Positions 24,508 through 32,660 of a stretch of 33,893 nt of DNA are shown here, piece by piece. How positions within the stretch are numbered: the first letter of the stretch is position 1; each line of letters opens with the position of its first letter. The DNA is taken from positions 1 to 33,893 of the forward strand of contig NZ_VNIM01000040.1 in assembly GCF_007785815.1 (NCBI RefSeq). Direction: 5' to 3'. Under the pieces are notes generated by a model. The model worked only from the letters and a program-made list of their open reading frames with translations, searched no databases and was not told where the DNA came from. The DNA comes from Alterirhizorhabdus solaris. GTDB lineage: Bacteria; Pseudomonadota; Alphaproteobacteria; Sphingomonadales; Sphingomonadaceae. A program made the position numbers and the translations under genes.

Positions 24508-24830
24508 CGGTTCGTCATCCTCTCGTCTTCTCGTTACCGGCACGGCGAGCGCGCACCGGCACGGCCCACTGTTTGTCGCGTGGGCGCGACGGCATGGTAC
24601 ACCGAAGCGGGCAGGGCGGCGCAATGACGAAGACGGACGGGGCGTCCCTTACGGGCGACGATGACCCGCCAGCCTGCGGGGTTGCCGGAGGTGGCGCGGC
24701 GGAGATATGATCGTGGGGTGACGATCCTTCCGCATGCCACCTGCACGATCGGGCCGCGCCCGGCGAATGCCGCGCAGGTCCGGGCCATGGTCGGTTGCGG
24801 ATCGCCGGAAGACGGTTTGGCGGCGTCGCG
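24508..24830. promoter_or_regulatory. Divergent intergenic region between SDR and nitroreductase
   Basis: No convincing gene is seen in this 323-base stretch. It must carry promoters for both neighbours. An 11-base direct repeat, ACCGGCACGGC, occurs at 24536-24546 and 24555-24565, spaced 19 bases start to start, just upstream of the SDR gene, and could be an operator. A 28-codon frame from 24624 is not supported as a gene. Confidence 0.4.
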
Positions 24831-25511
24831 ATGAACGAGGACGCCATCGTCTCGCTCGAAACGCTCGTCCACGGCCGCCGCTCGGTGCGCGGCTTCCGGC
24901 CGGATCCGGTGCCCGATGCGCTGATCCGCCGGGCGTTCGCGCTGGCGCAGCAGGCGCCGTCCAACTGCAACACGCAGCCGTGGATCGTCCATGTCGTCTC
25001 CGGCGACGTGGCGGAGCGGATGCGCGCGGCGCTCGATGCGGACGCGGCGGCCGGGCGGCGGCCCGAACCCGATTTTCCGTTCACCGGCGCCTATCGCGAT
25101 CTCTACCGCGACCGGCAGATCGACTCGGCCAAGGCGCTGTTCGCCGCGCTTGGCATCACGCGGGACGATCAGGCCGGGCGGCAGGCCTCGATGCGGCGCA
25201 ACTACCGCTTCTTCGATGCGCCGCACGCCGCCTTCCTGTTCCTGCCCGAGCCGTTCGGCCCGCGCGAGGCGGCGGACTGCGGCATGTTCGCGCAGACGCT
25301 GATGCTCGCGCTCACCGCGCTGGGTGTCGATTCGTGCGCGCAGGGGGCGCTCGGCCATTATGCCGCCACGGTGCGCGATGTGCTGGGCGTGCCGGATGGG
25401 CACCGCCTGCTGTTCGGTATCGCCTTCGGCTGGCAGGATGCCGACCACCCGGCCAACGCCGCCCGCGTCGGCCGCGCCAGCCTGGACGAGGCGATCGTCT
25501 TCCACGCCTGA
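24831..25511 (+). CDS. Nitroreductase family FMN protein
   Basis: A 226-residue protein of the nitroreductase (flavin reductase-like) family. The phosphate-binding N-terminal segment GRRSVRGFRPDPVPDALIRR and the FMN contact QQAPSNCNTQPW (residues about 41-51) are typical. A later GVDSCAQGALGHY also fits. Such enzymes reduce nitro groups, quinones or enones, or serve as dehydrogenases, so the substrate is open. ATG 24831 is preferred to an upstream TTG. The gene is first in a rightward pair with the VOC protein, 36 bases away. Confidence 0.85.
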   Translation: MNEDAIVSLETLVHGRRSVRGFRPDPVPDALIRRAFALAQQAPSNCNTQPWIVHVVSGDVAERMRAALDADAAAGRRPEPDFPFTGAYRDLYRDRQIDSAKALFAALGITRDDQAGRQASMRRNYRFFDAPHAAFLFLPEPFGPREAADCGMFAQTLMLALTALGVDSCAQGALGHYAATVRDVLGVPDGHRLLFGIAFGWQDADHPANAARVGRASLDEAIVFHA

Positions 25512-25547
25512 ACGACGAGGCTTCGCCATGACATCGATACCGCCGGC

Positions 25548-26363
25548 ATGACCGCGATCCATCCGGTCCGGGTCAACCACCTGAATGCGGTGGTCGAGGA
25601 TTTCGAGGCGAGCGTGGCGCACCTGCGCGGGCTGTTCGACGCCGACTTCCTGATGGATCTGCCCCAGCGCGAATGGCACGCGGGCCTGATCGATATCGGG
25701 CGCGTGATCTTCGAGCTGTTCGTGCCGCCCGCGTTTCTGCTCAACGCCCGGTACGGCCCGCATTATCTGGGCGTGGAGTATCAGGCGGACATGGCGGTGG
25801 TGCGCGCGGCGGTCGCGGCGCACGGCATCCGCATCGTTCGCGATATCGGCGTGGCGCTGCACATCCACCCGGCGGATTGCTTCGGTGTCGCGTTCGAGTT
25901 CTATGGCGGCAGCTTCCATGACAACGAGTGGCCGTTGCTGGGCCGCGCGATGCATCCGGCGGCGTACTGGCGCGAGGTCCACCCGCTAGGCCTGACCGGG
26001 CTGCGGCATTATACGCTGGCGGTGCGCGATCCCGGCGCCGCCTCCCGCTTCCTCCAGGCCTTCCTCGGCGCGACGCCGCTGTACGAGATCGCCCGCCCCG
26101 GTATCGCCGCGCACGCGATCGGCCTGCACGCGGGTGATTCGGGGATCGAGGTGCTCGGCCCCACCGGCGGGGGCGCGCTGGCCGACCACCTTGCCGCACA
26201 TGGGGAGGGGATCCGCTCCGTGGTGTTCGGGGTCAGCGATCTCGATCGGGCGCGGCGCTATTTCACCGGGCGGGGATGCGTGACGATCGCCGGCTCGGCC
26301 CCCGGCAGCTTTGCGCTGGCGCCCGCCGCCACGCTGGGCCTGCTGGTCGAATTCGCCGCCTGA
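25548..26363 (+). CDS. VOC family (glyoxalase/extradiol dioxygenase-like) protein
   Basis: A 271-residue protein built from two vicinal-oxygen-chelate modules, about residues 8-130 and 140-271. Possible metal ligands in the first module are His11 (VNHLNAV), a Glu in IFELF and a His in GPHYLGVEY; in the second, His in RHYTLAV and Glu in GIEVLGP. This fits a metal-dependent isomerase, lyase or dioxygenase-like enzyme, but no specific reaction can be assigned. It follows the nitroreductase closely and converges on the FMN oxidase gene with a 6-base gap. Confidence 0.8.
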   Translation: MTAIHPVRVNHLNAVVEDFEASVAHLRGLFDADFLMDLPQREWHAGLIDIGRVIFELFVPPAFLLNARYGPHYLGVEYQADMAVVRAAVAAHGIRIVRDIGVALHIHPADCFGVAFEFYGGSFHDNEWPLLGRAMHPAAYWREVHPLGLTGLRHYTLAVRDPGAASRFLQAFLGATPLYEIARPGIAAHAIGLHAGDSGIEVLGPTGGGALADHLAAHGEGIRSVVFGVSDLDRARRYFTGRGCVTIAGSAPGSFALAPAATLGLLVEFAA

Positions 26364-26369
26364 GCGCGG

Positions 26370-27629
26370 TTACGGTGGCGGGGCCGCTGCCGCCCCCGGC
26401 GTGTCGCCGGGGCGCTGTGCCAGCCACGAGCGATCGAGCGATCCGACGCCGGGGCAGCCCATCAGCACCAGCGCGCGCTCCAGTTCGGCGCGGAAGATCT
26501 CGAGGATGACCGCCCCCCCCGCCTCGCCGGCCACCGCCAGCCCGTACAGGTAGGGCCGGCCGATGAAGACCCCGCGCGCGCCGAGGCAGAGCGCGGTGAC
26601 CACGTCCGTTCCCCGCCGCACGCCACCGTCGAGATACACCTCGGCGCGATCGCCCACGCGCGCGACGATCGCCGGCAGCGCATCGATCGCGGCGAGCGTG
26701 CGGTCGAGCTGGCGGCCGCCGTGGTTCGACACGACGATCCCGTCCGCGCCGATGCGATCGACCGCCTGTGCGGCATCGTCCGGATCGAGCACGCCCTTCA
26801 CGTAGAGCGGCCCCTGCCACTGGTCGCGCATCCATGCGAGATCGTCCCAGTGGAGATCGCCCTGCATGTAGCGCGCCTGGTTTTCGGCCGACGCGATCGC
26901 ATCGTCGCCCGCGCCGTGGATCGCGCGGCGCAGCCCGCCCGCCAGCGTGGCCGCCTTCGCCTCGGCCGCACGCTCGACATAATGGACGGCGGCGACGCGG
27001 CGGCGGCGGAAGACGGCGTGGAGCCAGCCCGGCCGGCGCGCCATGTTCAGCAGCCGTGGCGGGGTGAGCGTCCACGGCTGCGTCATGCCGGCGGTGCGCT
27101 CCCCCTCGCGATTGCCGACCACCGGCACGTCCACGGTGACGAACAGGGCGGTGTAGCCGGCGGCCCGCGCACGCGCGATCAGCGCGCCCACCTTGTCGCG
27201 GTTGCCGAACGGATAGAGCTGGAACCAGTGGTTCTGCTCGGTCGCCTCCGCCACCTCCTCCAGCGTGTAGCTGGATGCCGTGCTGAGGACCGCGCGGGTG
27301 CCGGCACGCTCGGCGGCGCGGGTGGCGGCCACGTCGGCCGTCCAGTGACTGAGGCCCGCCGCGCCCGTGGGCGCGAGCGCGATCGGCAGCGCCACCCGCT
27401 CGCCCGCCATCGTCGCCGAGAGATCCGGCGCGCGCACCCCGGTGAGGCAGCGCTGGCGCAGGCGGTGGCGCAGGAAGCCGGCCATGTTCTCGTTGACCGT
27501 GACGAGATCGTCGGCCCCGCCATCGAGATAGTTCCACGCCAGATCGGGCAGCCGGCGGCGGGCCAGCCGGCGCCACGCCTCCACGCTGACCGGCGGGGCG
27601 GGATCGGACAGGCGAAGCGTGAAGGCCAT
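26370..27629 (-). CDS. FMN-dependent alpha-hydroxyacid oxidase/dehydrogenase
   Basis: A 419-residue member of the alpha-hydroxyacid oxidase family (lactate or mandelate dehydrogenase, glycolate oxidase type), which oxidises 2-hydroxy acids to 2-oxo acids. The signature SNHGGRQLD carries the catalytic His303 and the substrate Arg306, with Lys278 in YVKGV binding FMN. FQLYPFGNRD, VTVDVPVVGNREG and LDGGVRRGTDVV are typical. ATG 27627-27629 has GAGGAAG just upstream, so longer N-terminal versions are not favoured. It is the last gene of the BVMO-P450-oxidase unit, 19 bases after the P450. Confidence 0.9.
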   Translation of the reverse strand: MAFTLRLSDPAPPVSVEAWRRLARRRLPDLAWNYLDGGADDLVTVNENMAGFLRHRLRQRCLTGVRAPDLSATMAGERVALPIALAPTGAAGLSHWTADVAATRAAERAGTRAVLSTASSYTLEEVAEATEQNHWFQLYPFGNRDKVGALIARARAAGYTALFVTVDVPVVGNREGERTAGMTQPWTLTPPRLLNMARRPGWLHAVFRRRRVAAVHYVERAAEAKAATLAGGLRRAIHGAGDDAIASAENQARYMQGDLHWDDLAWMRDQWQGPLYVKGVLDPDDAAQAVDRIGADGIVVSNHGGRQLDRTLAAIDALPAIVARVGDRAEVYLDGGVRRGTDVVTALCLGARGVFIGRPYLYGLAVAGEAGGAVILEIFRAELERALVLMGCPGVGSLDRSWLAQRPGDTPGAAAAPPP

Positions 27630-27648
27630 GCGTTCTTCCTCGCCCGGG

Positions 27649-28845
27649 TCAGCCGCGATCATGTGCGACGACGACGGGCATCGGCCCGCGCATCGGCACG
27701 CTCGAATAGGCGTAGGGCGCCGCGACCGCATAATCCGGCTCCGCATCCAGCAATGCGTTCACGCCGATCTCCGCCTCCATCTTGGCCAGCACCGAGCCGA
27801 GGCAATTGTGGAAGCCGACACCGAAGCCGAGATTGGGCCGCGCCGGGCGATGGAGATCGAACCGGTCGGGATCGTCGTAGCGGTCCGGGTCGCGGTTGGC
27901 GGCGGCCAGCAGGCAGGTCAGCGCGGCGCCGTCCGCCAATTCCACGCCGGCCAGCTCGATCGGCCCGCCGCGCACGCGACGGACGATGGTGCCGACCACC
28001 CCCTGCCAGCGCATCACCTCGTCGTTGGCTGGCGGGATCAGCGTCCGGTCGGCCACGAGCGCGCGGCGCGTGTCCCCCCGTTCACCATAGGTGACGAAGA
28101 TGTGCGCGAGCCATTTCGCCGTCGTCTCGTTGCCGGCGAACAGAAGCTGGCGGAGGTTCTGGACGAGTTGATCGTCAGGCAGCGCGGCACCGGCCGGCGC
28201 GTGGACGAGGACGCTGACGAGATCGTCGCCCGGCCGCACCCGGCGCGCGGCGATCAGCGCCAGCAGGTAATCGGCCAGCCCCTGCTTGGCGGCCTCGCGC
28301 GCGATGCGAGCCCTGGCGGCCTCCGTTTCCGAGAGATAGGTGGTGCCGCCGGCGGCCATCGCATCGCTCCAGCGGACGATGTCCGGCAGCGCCTCGTCGG
28401 GCACGCCCATCAGCAGCGCGATCACGAGGGTGGGGATCGGCCGGCAGAGCGTCTGCGACAGATCGACCGCCTCGCCGTCGTTCAGCCGCGCCGCGACGGG
28501 TGCCATCAGCCCGGCAACGATCCGCTCGACCGCCGGGCGCAGCCTGTCCAGTCCCTGCTTGCGGAACGCCTCGGCCCAGACGTTGCGCAGGTCGTCGTGG
28601 CGGCGGCGGTCGTCCATCGAGATGAACGCGTCGGCGCCGAACATCTCCTCCACGACCGTGCCTTCGACGGTGAAGCGGGCGAAGTTTGTGGCCACCTTGC
28701 GGACGGCGCGATCGGTGGTGACCAGCCAGCGACCGTAGGTTTCGTGCCACACGACCGGCCCCTGTTCACGCAGCGCGCGCAGCGTCGGCCACGGATCGGC
28801 GGCGACCGCCTCGCTCATGATGTCGAGCCGGGTAGTGGGGATCAC
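27649..28845 (-). CDS. Cytochrome P450
   Basis: A 398-residue soluble bacterial P450. The I-helix AGNETT is at residues 237-242, the K-helix EVMR at 276-279 and the heme loop FGVGFHNCLG with ligand Cys348. The acidic residue of the I-helix motif is Glu, not Asp. The start is uncertain: GTG at 28843-28845 (VIPTTRLDIMSEA) keeps the family-like N terminus LDIMSEAVAADPWPTLRALR; an ATG at 28896 is the main alternative. It lies 85 bases after the BVMO stop and 19 before the hydroxyacid oxidase, so it is in their operon. It needs a ferredoxin partner not seen here. Confidence 0.9.
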   Translation of the reverse strand: MIPTTRLDIMSEAVAADPWPTLRALREQGPVVWHETYGRWLVTTDRAVRKVATNFARFTVEGTVVEEMFGADAFISMDDRRRHDDLRNVWAEAFRKQGLDRLRPAVERIVAGLMAPVAARLNDGEAVDLSQTLCRPIPTLVIALLMGVPDEALPDIVRWSDAMAAGGTTYLSETEAARARIAREAAKQGLADYLLALIAARRVRPGDDLVSVLVHAPAGAALPDDQLVQNLRQLLFAGNETTAKWLAHIFVTYGERGDTRRALVADRTLIPPANDEVMRWQGVVGTIVRRVRGGPIELAGVELADGAALTCLLAAANRDPDRYDDPDRFDLHRPARPNLGFGVGFHNCLGSVLAKMEAEIGVNALLDAEPDYAVAAPYAYSSVPMRGPMPVVVAHDRG

Positions 28846-28930
28846 GCTACCCACCGACGACCTCGCCGGCTGCGTGCGATCCTGTCGCGCGCACATGGCA
28901 CGGGGCAGGGGGCGTGCACGGCAGCACCGC

Positions 28931-30439
28931 TCAGGCCGCCGCGCCCAGCCGCACCGGCGCGCGCGGTCGCTCGCGATAGTCGGCCAGGTTCACGGTCGCC
29001 AGTTGCGTGACGAGTTCGGAAAGCGGGGTGGGATCGATCGAGGGCGTGCCCGTCTTGTCGAGATACCAGCTCTGGCAACCGCCCGTGCCCCAGACGGAAC
29101 CTCGTGCCTGTTCGCGCACGTCGTCCAGCCAGGCCCGCGCCGCATCCTCGCGCGGCACGATCGCCACGTCCGCCTGCTCGATCCGGTCGAGCAGCTTGAG
29201 GATGTAATCCACCTGCGCCTCGACGATGCCGACGACCGAGGCGCTGCCGCCGGGCGAATAGGGGCCGTTGACGAGGAAGAGATTGGGCATGTGCGGGATC
29301 GCGATCGATCGGTAGGCAAGCGGCAGATCGCGCCAGACCTGATCGAGCGTGATGCCGTCCTCCCCGGTGATCCGCATCGGCCGAAGATAGGCGTGCGCAT
29401 CGAAGCCGGTGGCATAGGCCAGCACGTCCACCTCGTGCAGCGTGCCGTCGCGTGTGACGATGCCGTTTTCGGTGATGTGGTCGATCGCGTCGGTCACCAC
29501 CTGCACGCCGGGCTTCTGCACCGCCTCGTAGAAGGTGCCGGACATCACCAGCCGCTTGCACCCCACCTCGTAATCGGGGGTCAGCCGGGCACGCAGTTCC
29601 GGATCGCGCACCGTCGCCAGCGCATCGGTGCACTGCCTGTCGCGCGCCGCGCGTGCATCGCGATCACCGGTGGCGGCGCGGCCGCGCGTCTCCGTCTCGC
29701 GCTGAAGCTGATAGTAATAGCGGCTCGCGTGGCCCGGCAGGAAGCGATAGGCGAGCCGCTTCCACCACGGGATCGGCGTATCGGCGACCGGGAACACCCA
29801 TTGCGGCGTGCGCTGGAACAGGCTGAGGCCACCCACCTCGCCGGCCAGCGCCGCGACGATCTGGGTGGCGGTGGAGCCGGTGCCGATCACGCCCAGCCGC
29901 TTGCCGCGCAGATCGAGCGAGCGATCCCAGCGCGAGGTATGGAAGCTGGGGCCGGCGAAGCGGTCGCGTCCGGTGATCTCGGGCATCATCGGGTGGTGCA
30001 GCCGGCCGCATGCCGCGATCACCACGTCCGCCACGAAGACGCCGCCGTCGGCGGTCCGCACTTCCCAGCGATCGTCGCGGAAGTCGGCGGAGACGACCTC
30101 CTGACCATAGCGGATGTGCGGCAACACGCCGTAGCGCCGGGCGCAATCGTTGTAATAGCGCCAGATATCGGGCGCCTTGGCGTAGCGCGATTTCCACGCC
30201 GGGTTCGGCGCGAACGAATAGACATAGGAATGCGCCGCCACGTCGCAGGCAGCACCCGGATACATGTTGTCGCGCCAGGTACCGCCGAGCGTGGCACCCT
30301 TTTCGAGGATCACGAAGTCGTGGATGCCGCGCTCGCGCAGCTTGATACCCAGCAGGATGCCGGAGATGCCCGCCCCGATCACCACCACGCTCAGGCCCGC
30401 GTCGTTCGCCGCGCGTGCATGCTGGACCTTCTTCGCCAT
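28931..30439 (-). CDS. Baeyer-Villiger-type flavin monooxygenase
   Basis: A 502-residue FAD/NADPH monooxygenase. The FAD Rossmann motif GAGISG is at 22-27, GGTWRDN at 52-58, and the NADPH motif GTGSTA at 186-191. Between the two is the BVMO fingerprint FxGxxxHxxxW: Phe161, Gly163, His167, Trp171, with Asp172 in the last position. YATGFDAHAYL and NLFLVNGPYSPGG also fit. Such enzymes insert oxygen next to a ketone to give an ester or lactone, though some oxidise sulfur or nitrogen. ATG 30437-30439 has AGGAGAGG upstream. It leads the operon and is divergent from the AraC-type gene. Confidence 0.9.
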   Translation of the reverse strand: MAKKVQHARAANDAGLSVVVIGAGISGILLGIKLRERGIHDFVILEKGATLGGTWRDNMYPGAACDVAAHSYVYSFAPNPAWKSRYAKAPDIWRYYNDCARRYGVLPHIRYGQEVVSADFRDDRWEVRTADGGVFVADVVIAACGRLHHPMMPEITGRDRFAGPSFHTSRWDRSLDLRGKRLGVIGTGSTATQIVAALAGEVGGLSLFQRTPQWVFPVADTPIPWWKRLAYRFLPGHASRYYYQLQRETETRGRAATGDRDARAARDRQCTDALATVRDPELRARLTPDYEVGCKRLVMSGTFYEAVQKPGVQVVTDAIDHITENGIVTRDGTLHEVDVLAYATGFDAHAYLRPMRITGEDGITLDQVWRDLPLAYRSIAIPHMPNLFLVNGPYSPGGSASVVGIVEAQVDYILKLLDRIEQADVAIVPREDAARAWLDDVREQARGSVWGTGGCQSWYLDKTGTPSIDPTPLSELVTQLATVNLADYRERPRAPVRLGAAA

Positions 30440-30624
30440 CCGGGACCTCTCCTGCCGGCCCGTCACGGGCGTTCCGCAAGGCAAGCGACGTGTCGCCGTC
30501 CTGCCGCGCAAGCGTCCGATATGCCCGGCGCCTGCACCCCGGGGCAAGCACAGAGGCGCTCGACAGACCGATACATTCCGGCTCAAACGATCCCCACGGC
30601 GAAGTTTACCGCCGGGGAGTCGGC
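30440..30624. promoter_or_regulatory. Divergent control region between BVMO and AraC-type regulator
   Basis: The 185-base gap must hold the promoters of the BVMO operon and the regulator. A short inverted repeat, GCGAC and GTCGC, and another, CGGCG and CGCCG (30597-30614), are visible but neither is a recognised operator. Confidence 0.4.
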
Positions 30625-31614
30625 ATGGCGACGGACGAGACGGGCGGCGAGAGGGCAGGCGGCAGCGTGGCGGGGGCGACCGACCGGCTCGTCAGCGCCG
30701 CCGGGCGGGCGGGGCGCGGCCCGGCGCGAGGCGAGGCGCTGGCCGGCTTCATCGCCACCTATCGCGACTGGATCATCCGCCACCACGACCTGCCCGGTTC
30801 GCGCGTCGATCAGGTGGAGCGATCCCACCTGCTGCTGTACACCATGACCGCCGCGGCCACGCTGGGCGACGCGATCGGCCTGCTCGAGCGCTTCCGCAAG
30901 CTGGTGTGGGGCGATCGCGGGGTGACCCTTTCCGGTGCCGGCAGCGGGCGCGTGCTGCTGACGCTGGACCAGCCGTTGCGGGCCGACGTGGCCGGTCTCG
31001 TCAGCGATCTGTGGTCGCTGTCGGTGTTGCTGACGGAGTTCGAGTTCCTGATCGGCGGCGCGATCAAGGGGGCGGCGGGGGCGGTGCGGCAGCCGGCGTG
31101 CCTGCCTGCCGGCAGCATGGCGCTGCTGTTCGATCGGCCGATCGCCTGCGATGCGGAAACGCTGACGCTGGCGCTGCCCGAGCGGTATCTGCGCCGGCCG
31201 GTGGTGGCGCGGGCGGGGCAGGTCGGGGCGTTCCTGCGTCAGCTCGTGCCGCGCACGGTGGGGGCCGAGGCGCCGCCGCGCGAGCTCTCGACGCTGGTCG
31301 AGGGGATGATCCGTGCCGATGTCTCGCAGGGCGGGGCCGGACCGGGCACGCTGGAGTCGGTCGCCGCGCGGCTCGGTGTCAGCGTCGCCACGCTCCGCCG
31401 TCGGCTGGACGGCGAGGGCCAGACGTTCCGCGCCATCCGCGAACGCGTGCTGGACGGGATGGAGCGTGCGTGGCTGGCGGACGGCATGGCGATCGACGAG
31501 GTGGCCGCACGGCTCGGCTATAGCGATGCCTTCGCCTTCCGCCGGGCCTTCCAGCGGCGGCACCATTGCTCGCCCTCGGCCTATCGCCGGCAGGCCGCCG
31601 CATCGCCGCCGTGA
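30625..31614 (+). CDS. AraC family transcriptional regulator
   Basis: A 329-residue regulator with an N-terminal sensor part (about residues 30-220) and a C-terminal AraC-type double helix-turn-helix (about 235-325), seen as LESVAARLGVSVATLRRRLD and IDEVAARLGYSDAFAFRRAFQRRHHCSPSAYRR. The sensor half looks like the PF12625-type arabinose-binding/OruR-like domain, common in regulators of hydrocarbon, hydroxy-fatty-acid or terpenoid catabolism. ATG 30625 has GGGGAG just upstream. It lies between the divergent BVMO operon and the cyclase gene and is the likely switch for this island; its ligand is unknown. Confidence 0.88.
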   Translation: MATDETGGERAGGSVAGATDRLVSAAGRAGRGPARGEALAGFIATYRDWIIRHHDLPGSRVDQVERSHLLLYTMTAAATLGDAIGLLERFRKLVWGDRGVTLSGAGSGRVLLTLDQPLRADVAGLVSDLWSLSVLLTEFEFLIGGAIKGAAGAVRQPACLPAGSMALLFDRPIACDAETLTLALPERYLRRPVVARAGQVGAFLRQLVPRTVGAEAPPRELSTLVEGMIRADVSQGGAGPGTLESVAARLGVSVATLRRRLDGEGQTFRAIRERVLDGMERAWLADGMAIDEVAARLGYSDAFAFRRAFQRRHHCSPSAYRRQAAASPP

Positions 31615-31657
31615 TGGCGCGCGCGGCAGGATGGAAAACGACAACGGGAGAACGAGG

Positions 31658-32656
31658 ATGAAGCGGTGGCTGAAGCGGCCGGAAGGCTCGAACTGGGGGG
31701 ATTTCGGCGCGGACGATCAGGTCGGCCGGATGAACCTGATAACCCCCGAGCGGCGCCGCGCCGCACTGGCCGAGGCACGTGAGGGGATCGCCTTCCTGCT
31801 GGGGCTGCCGCTCGATCATCCGAAAGGGCAGATCTTCCCCGGCCGCTTCCCGCCCCGTCTGGCGGCCACGAGCGCCGGCGCGGATCGCCCGATGTACGAC
31901 TGGACGCCGTCCGGCGGCGCGACCGATGTGGTGAACGACGACCGGGTGACGATGGATCTGCAATATTCGTCGCAATGGGATGGTCTGAGCCATTACGGGG
32001 CCTGCTTCGATGCCGATGACGACGGGATCGCCGAGCATGTCTTCTACAACGGCTATCGTTCGGACACGCATTTCACCCAGCCCGCCGAGGGGGTGGCGCC
32101 GCATGCCCATGCGCTCGGCATCGAGCGGCTCGCGCAGACCTGCGTGCAGGGGCGCGGCGTGCTGGTGGACGTGCGCGATGCCGGCACCCCGCCGCACGGG
32201 CGGATCGGCCATGCGGCGCTGATGCGCGCGATCGAGGCGCAGGGCGCAGACGTCGCCGAGGGCGACCTGCTGTGCCTCTACACCGGCTATGGCGATCTGC
32301 TGCTGCGCGATGGCGCGGGCGTGAACCGGGTCGCGCTGGCCGCATGCCCCGGCCTCGATGGCGGCGATCCAGCGCTGCTGGACTGGATCGGGCGATCGGG
32401 GCTGGCGGCGATCTGCGCGGACAACCCGATGGTGGAGAAGATCGACGGGCTGCAACGCTGCACCGGCAAGGCGATGCTGCCGCTGCACGAACATTGCCTG
32501 GTGAAGCTGGGCATCCACCTTGGCGAATTCTGGTGGTTCGGCGGCATCGCGCCGTGGCTGGCGGCGCATGGGCGCGCCCATTTTCTGCTCACCGCGCCGC
32601 CGCTGAACCTGCCGGGTGCGGTCGGCTCGCCGGCCACCCCGATCGGCACGGTATGA
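31658..32656 (+). CDS. Cyclase-family (PF04199) hydrolase
   Basis: A 332-residue protein of the cyclase/kynurenine formamidase-like family of metal-dependent hydrolases. At the metal site where canonical members have HxGTHxDxPxH it reads QYSSQWDGLSH (residues 102-112): both histidines are Gln while Asp108 and His112 are kept. The end of the protein has LPLHEHCLVKLGIHLGEF with further possible ligands. Family members open rings by hydrolysing amide, lactone or diketone bonds, so it could act after the BVMO. ATG 31658 gives the family-like start MKRWLKRPEGSNWGDFG; an ATG at 31631 would add nine residues. It converges on the next gene with a 4-base gap. Confidence 0.85.
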   Translation: MKRWLKRPEGSNWGDFGADDQVGRMNLITPERRRAALAEAREGIAFLLGLPLDHPKGQIFPGRFPPRLAATSAGADRPMYDWTPSGGATDVVNDDRVTMDLQYSSQWDGLSHYGACFDADDDGIAEHVFYNGYRSDTHFTQPAEGVAPHAHALGIERLAQTCVQGRGVLVDVRDAGTPPHGRIGHAALMRAIEAQGADVAEGDLLCLYTGYGDLLLRDGAGVNRVALAACPGLDGGDPALLDWIGRSGLAAICADNPMVEKIDGLQRCTGKAMLPLHEHCLVKLGIHLGEFWWFGGIAPWLAAHGRAHFLLTAPPLNLPGAVGSPATPIGTV

Positions 32657-32660
32657 TCCC

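Noticed and set aside
24624-24710. 28-codon plus-strand frame in the SDR-nitroreductase gap
   Set aside because: It has no good ribosome-binding site, no recognisable sequence and glycine/alanine/aspartate bias; chance is sufficient.
28817-30847. 676-codon plus-strand frame over the BVMO gene
   Set aside because: It is antisense to a monooxygenase with all motifs intact and shows only repetitive shadow-like composition.
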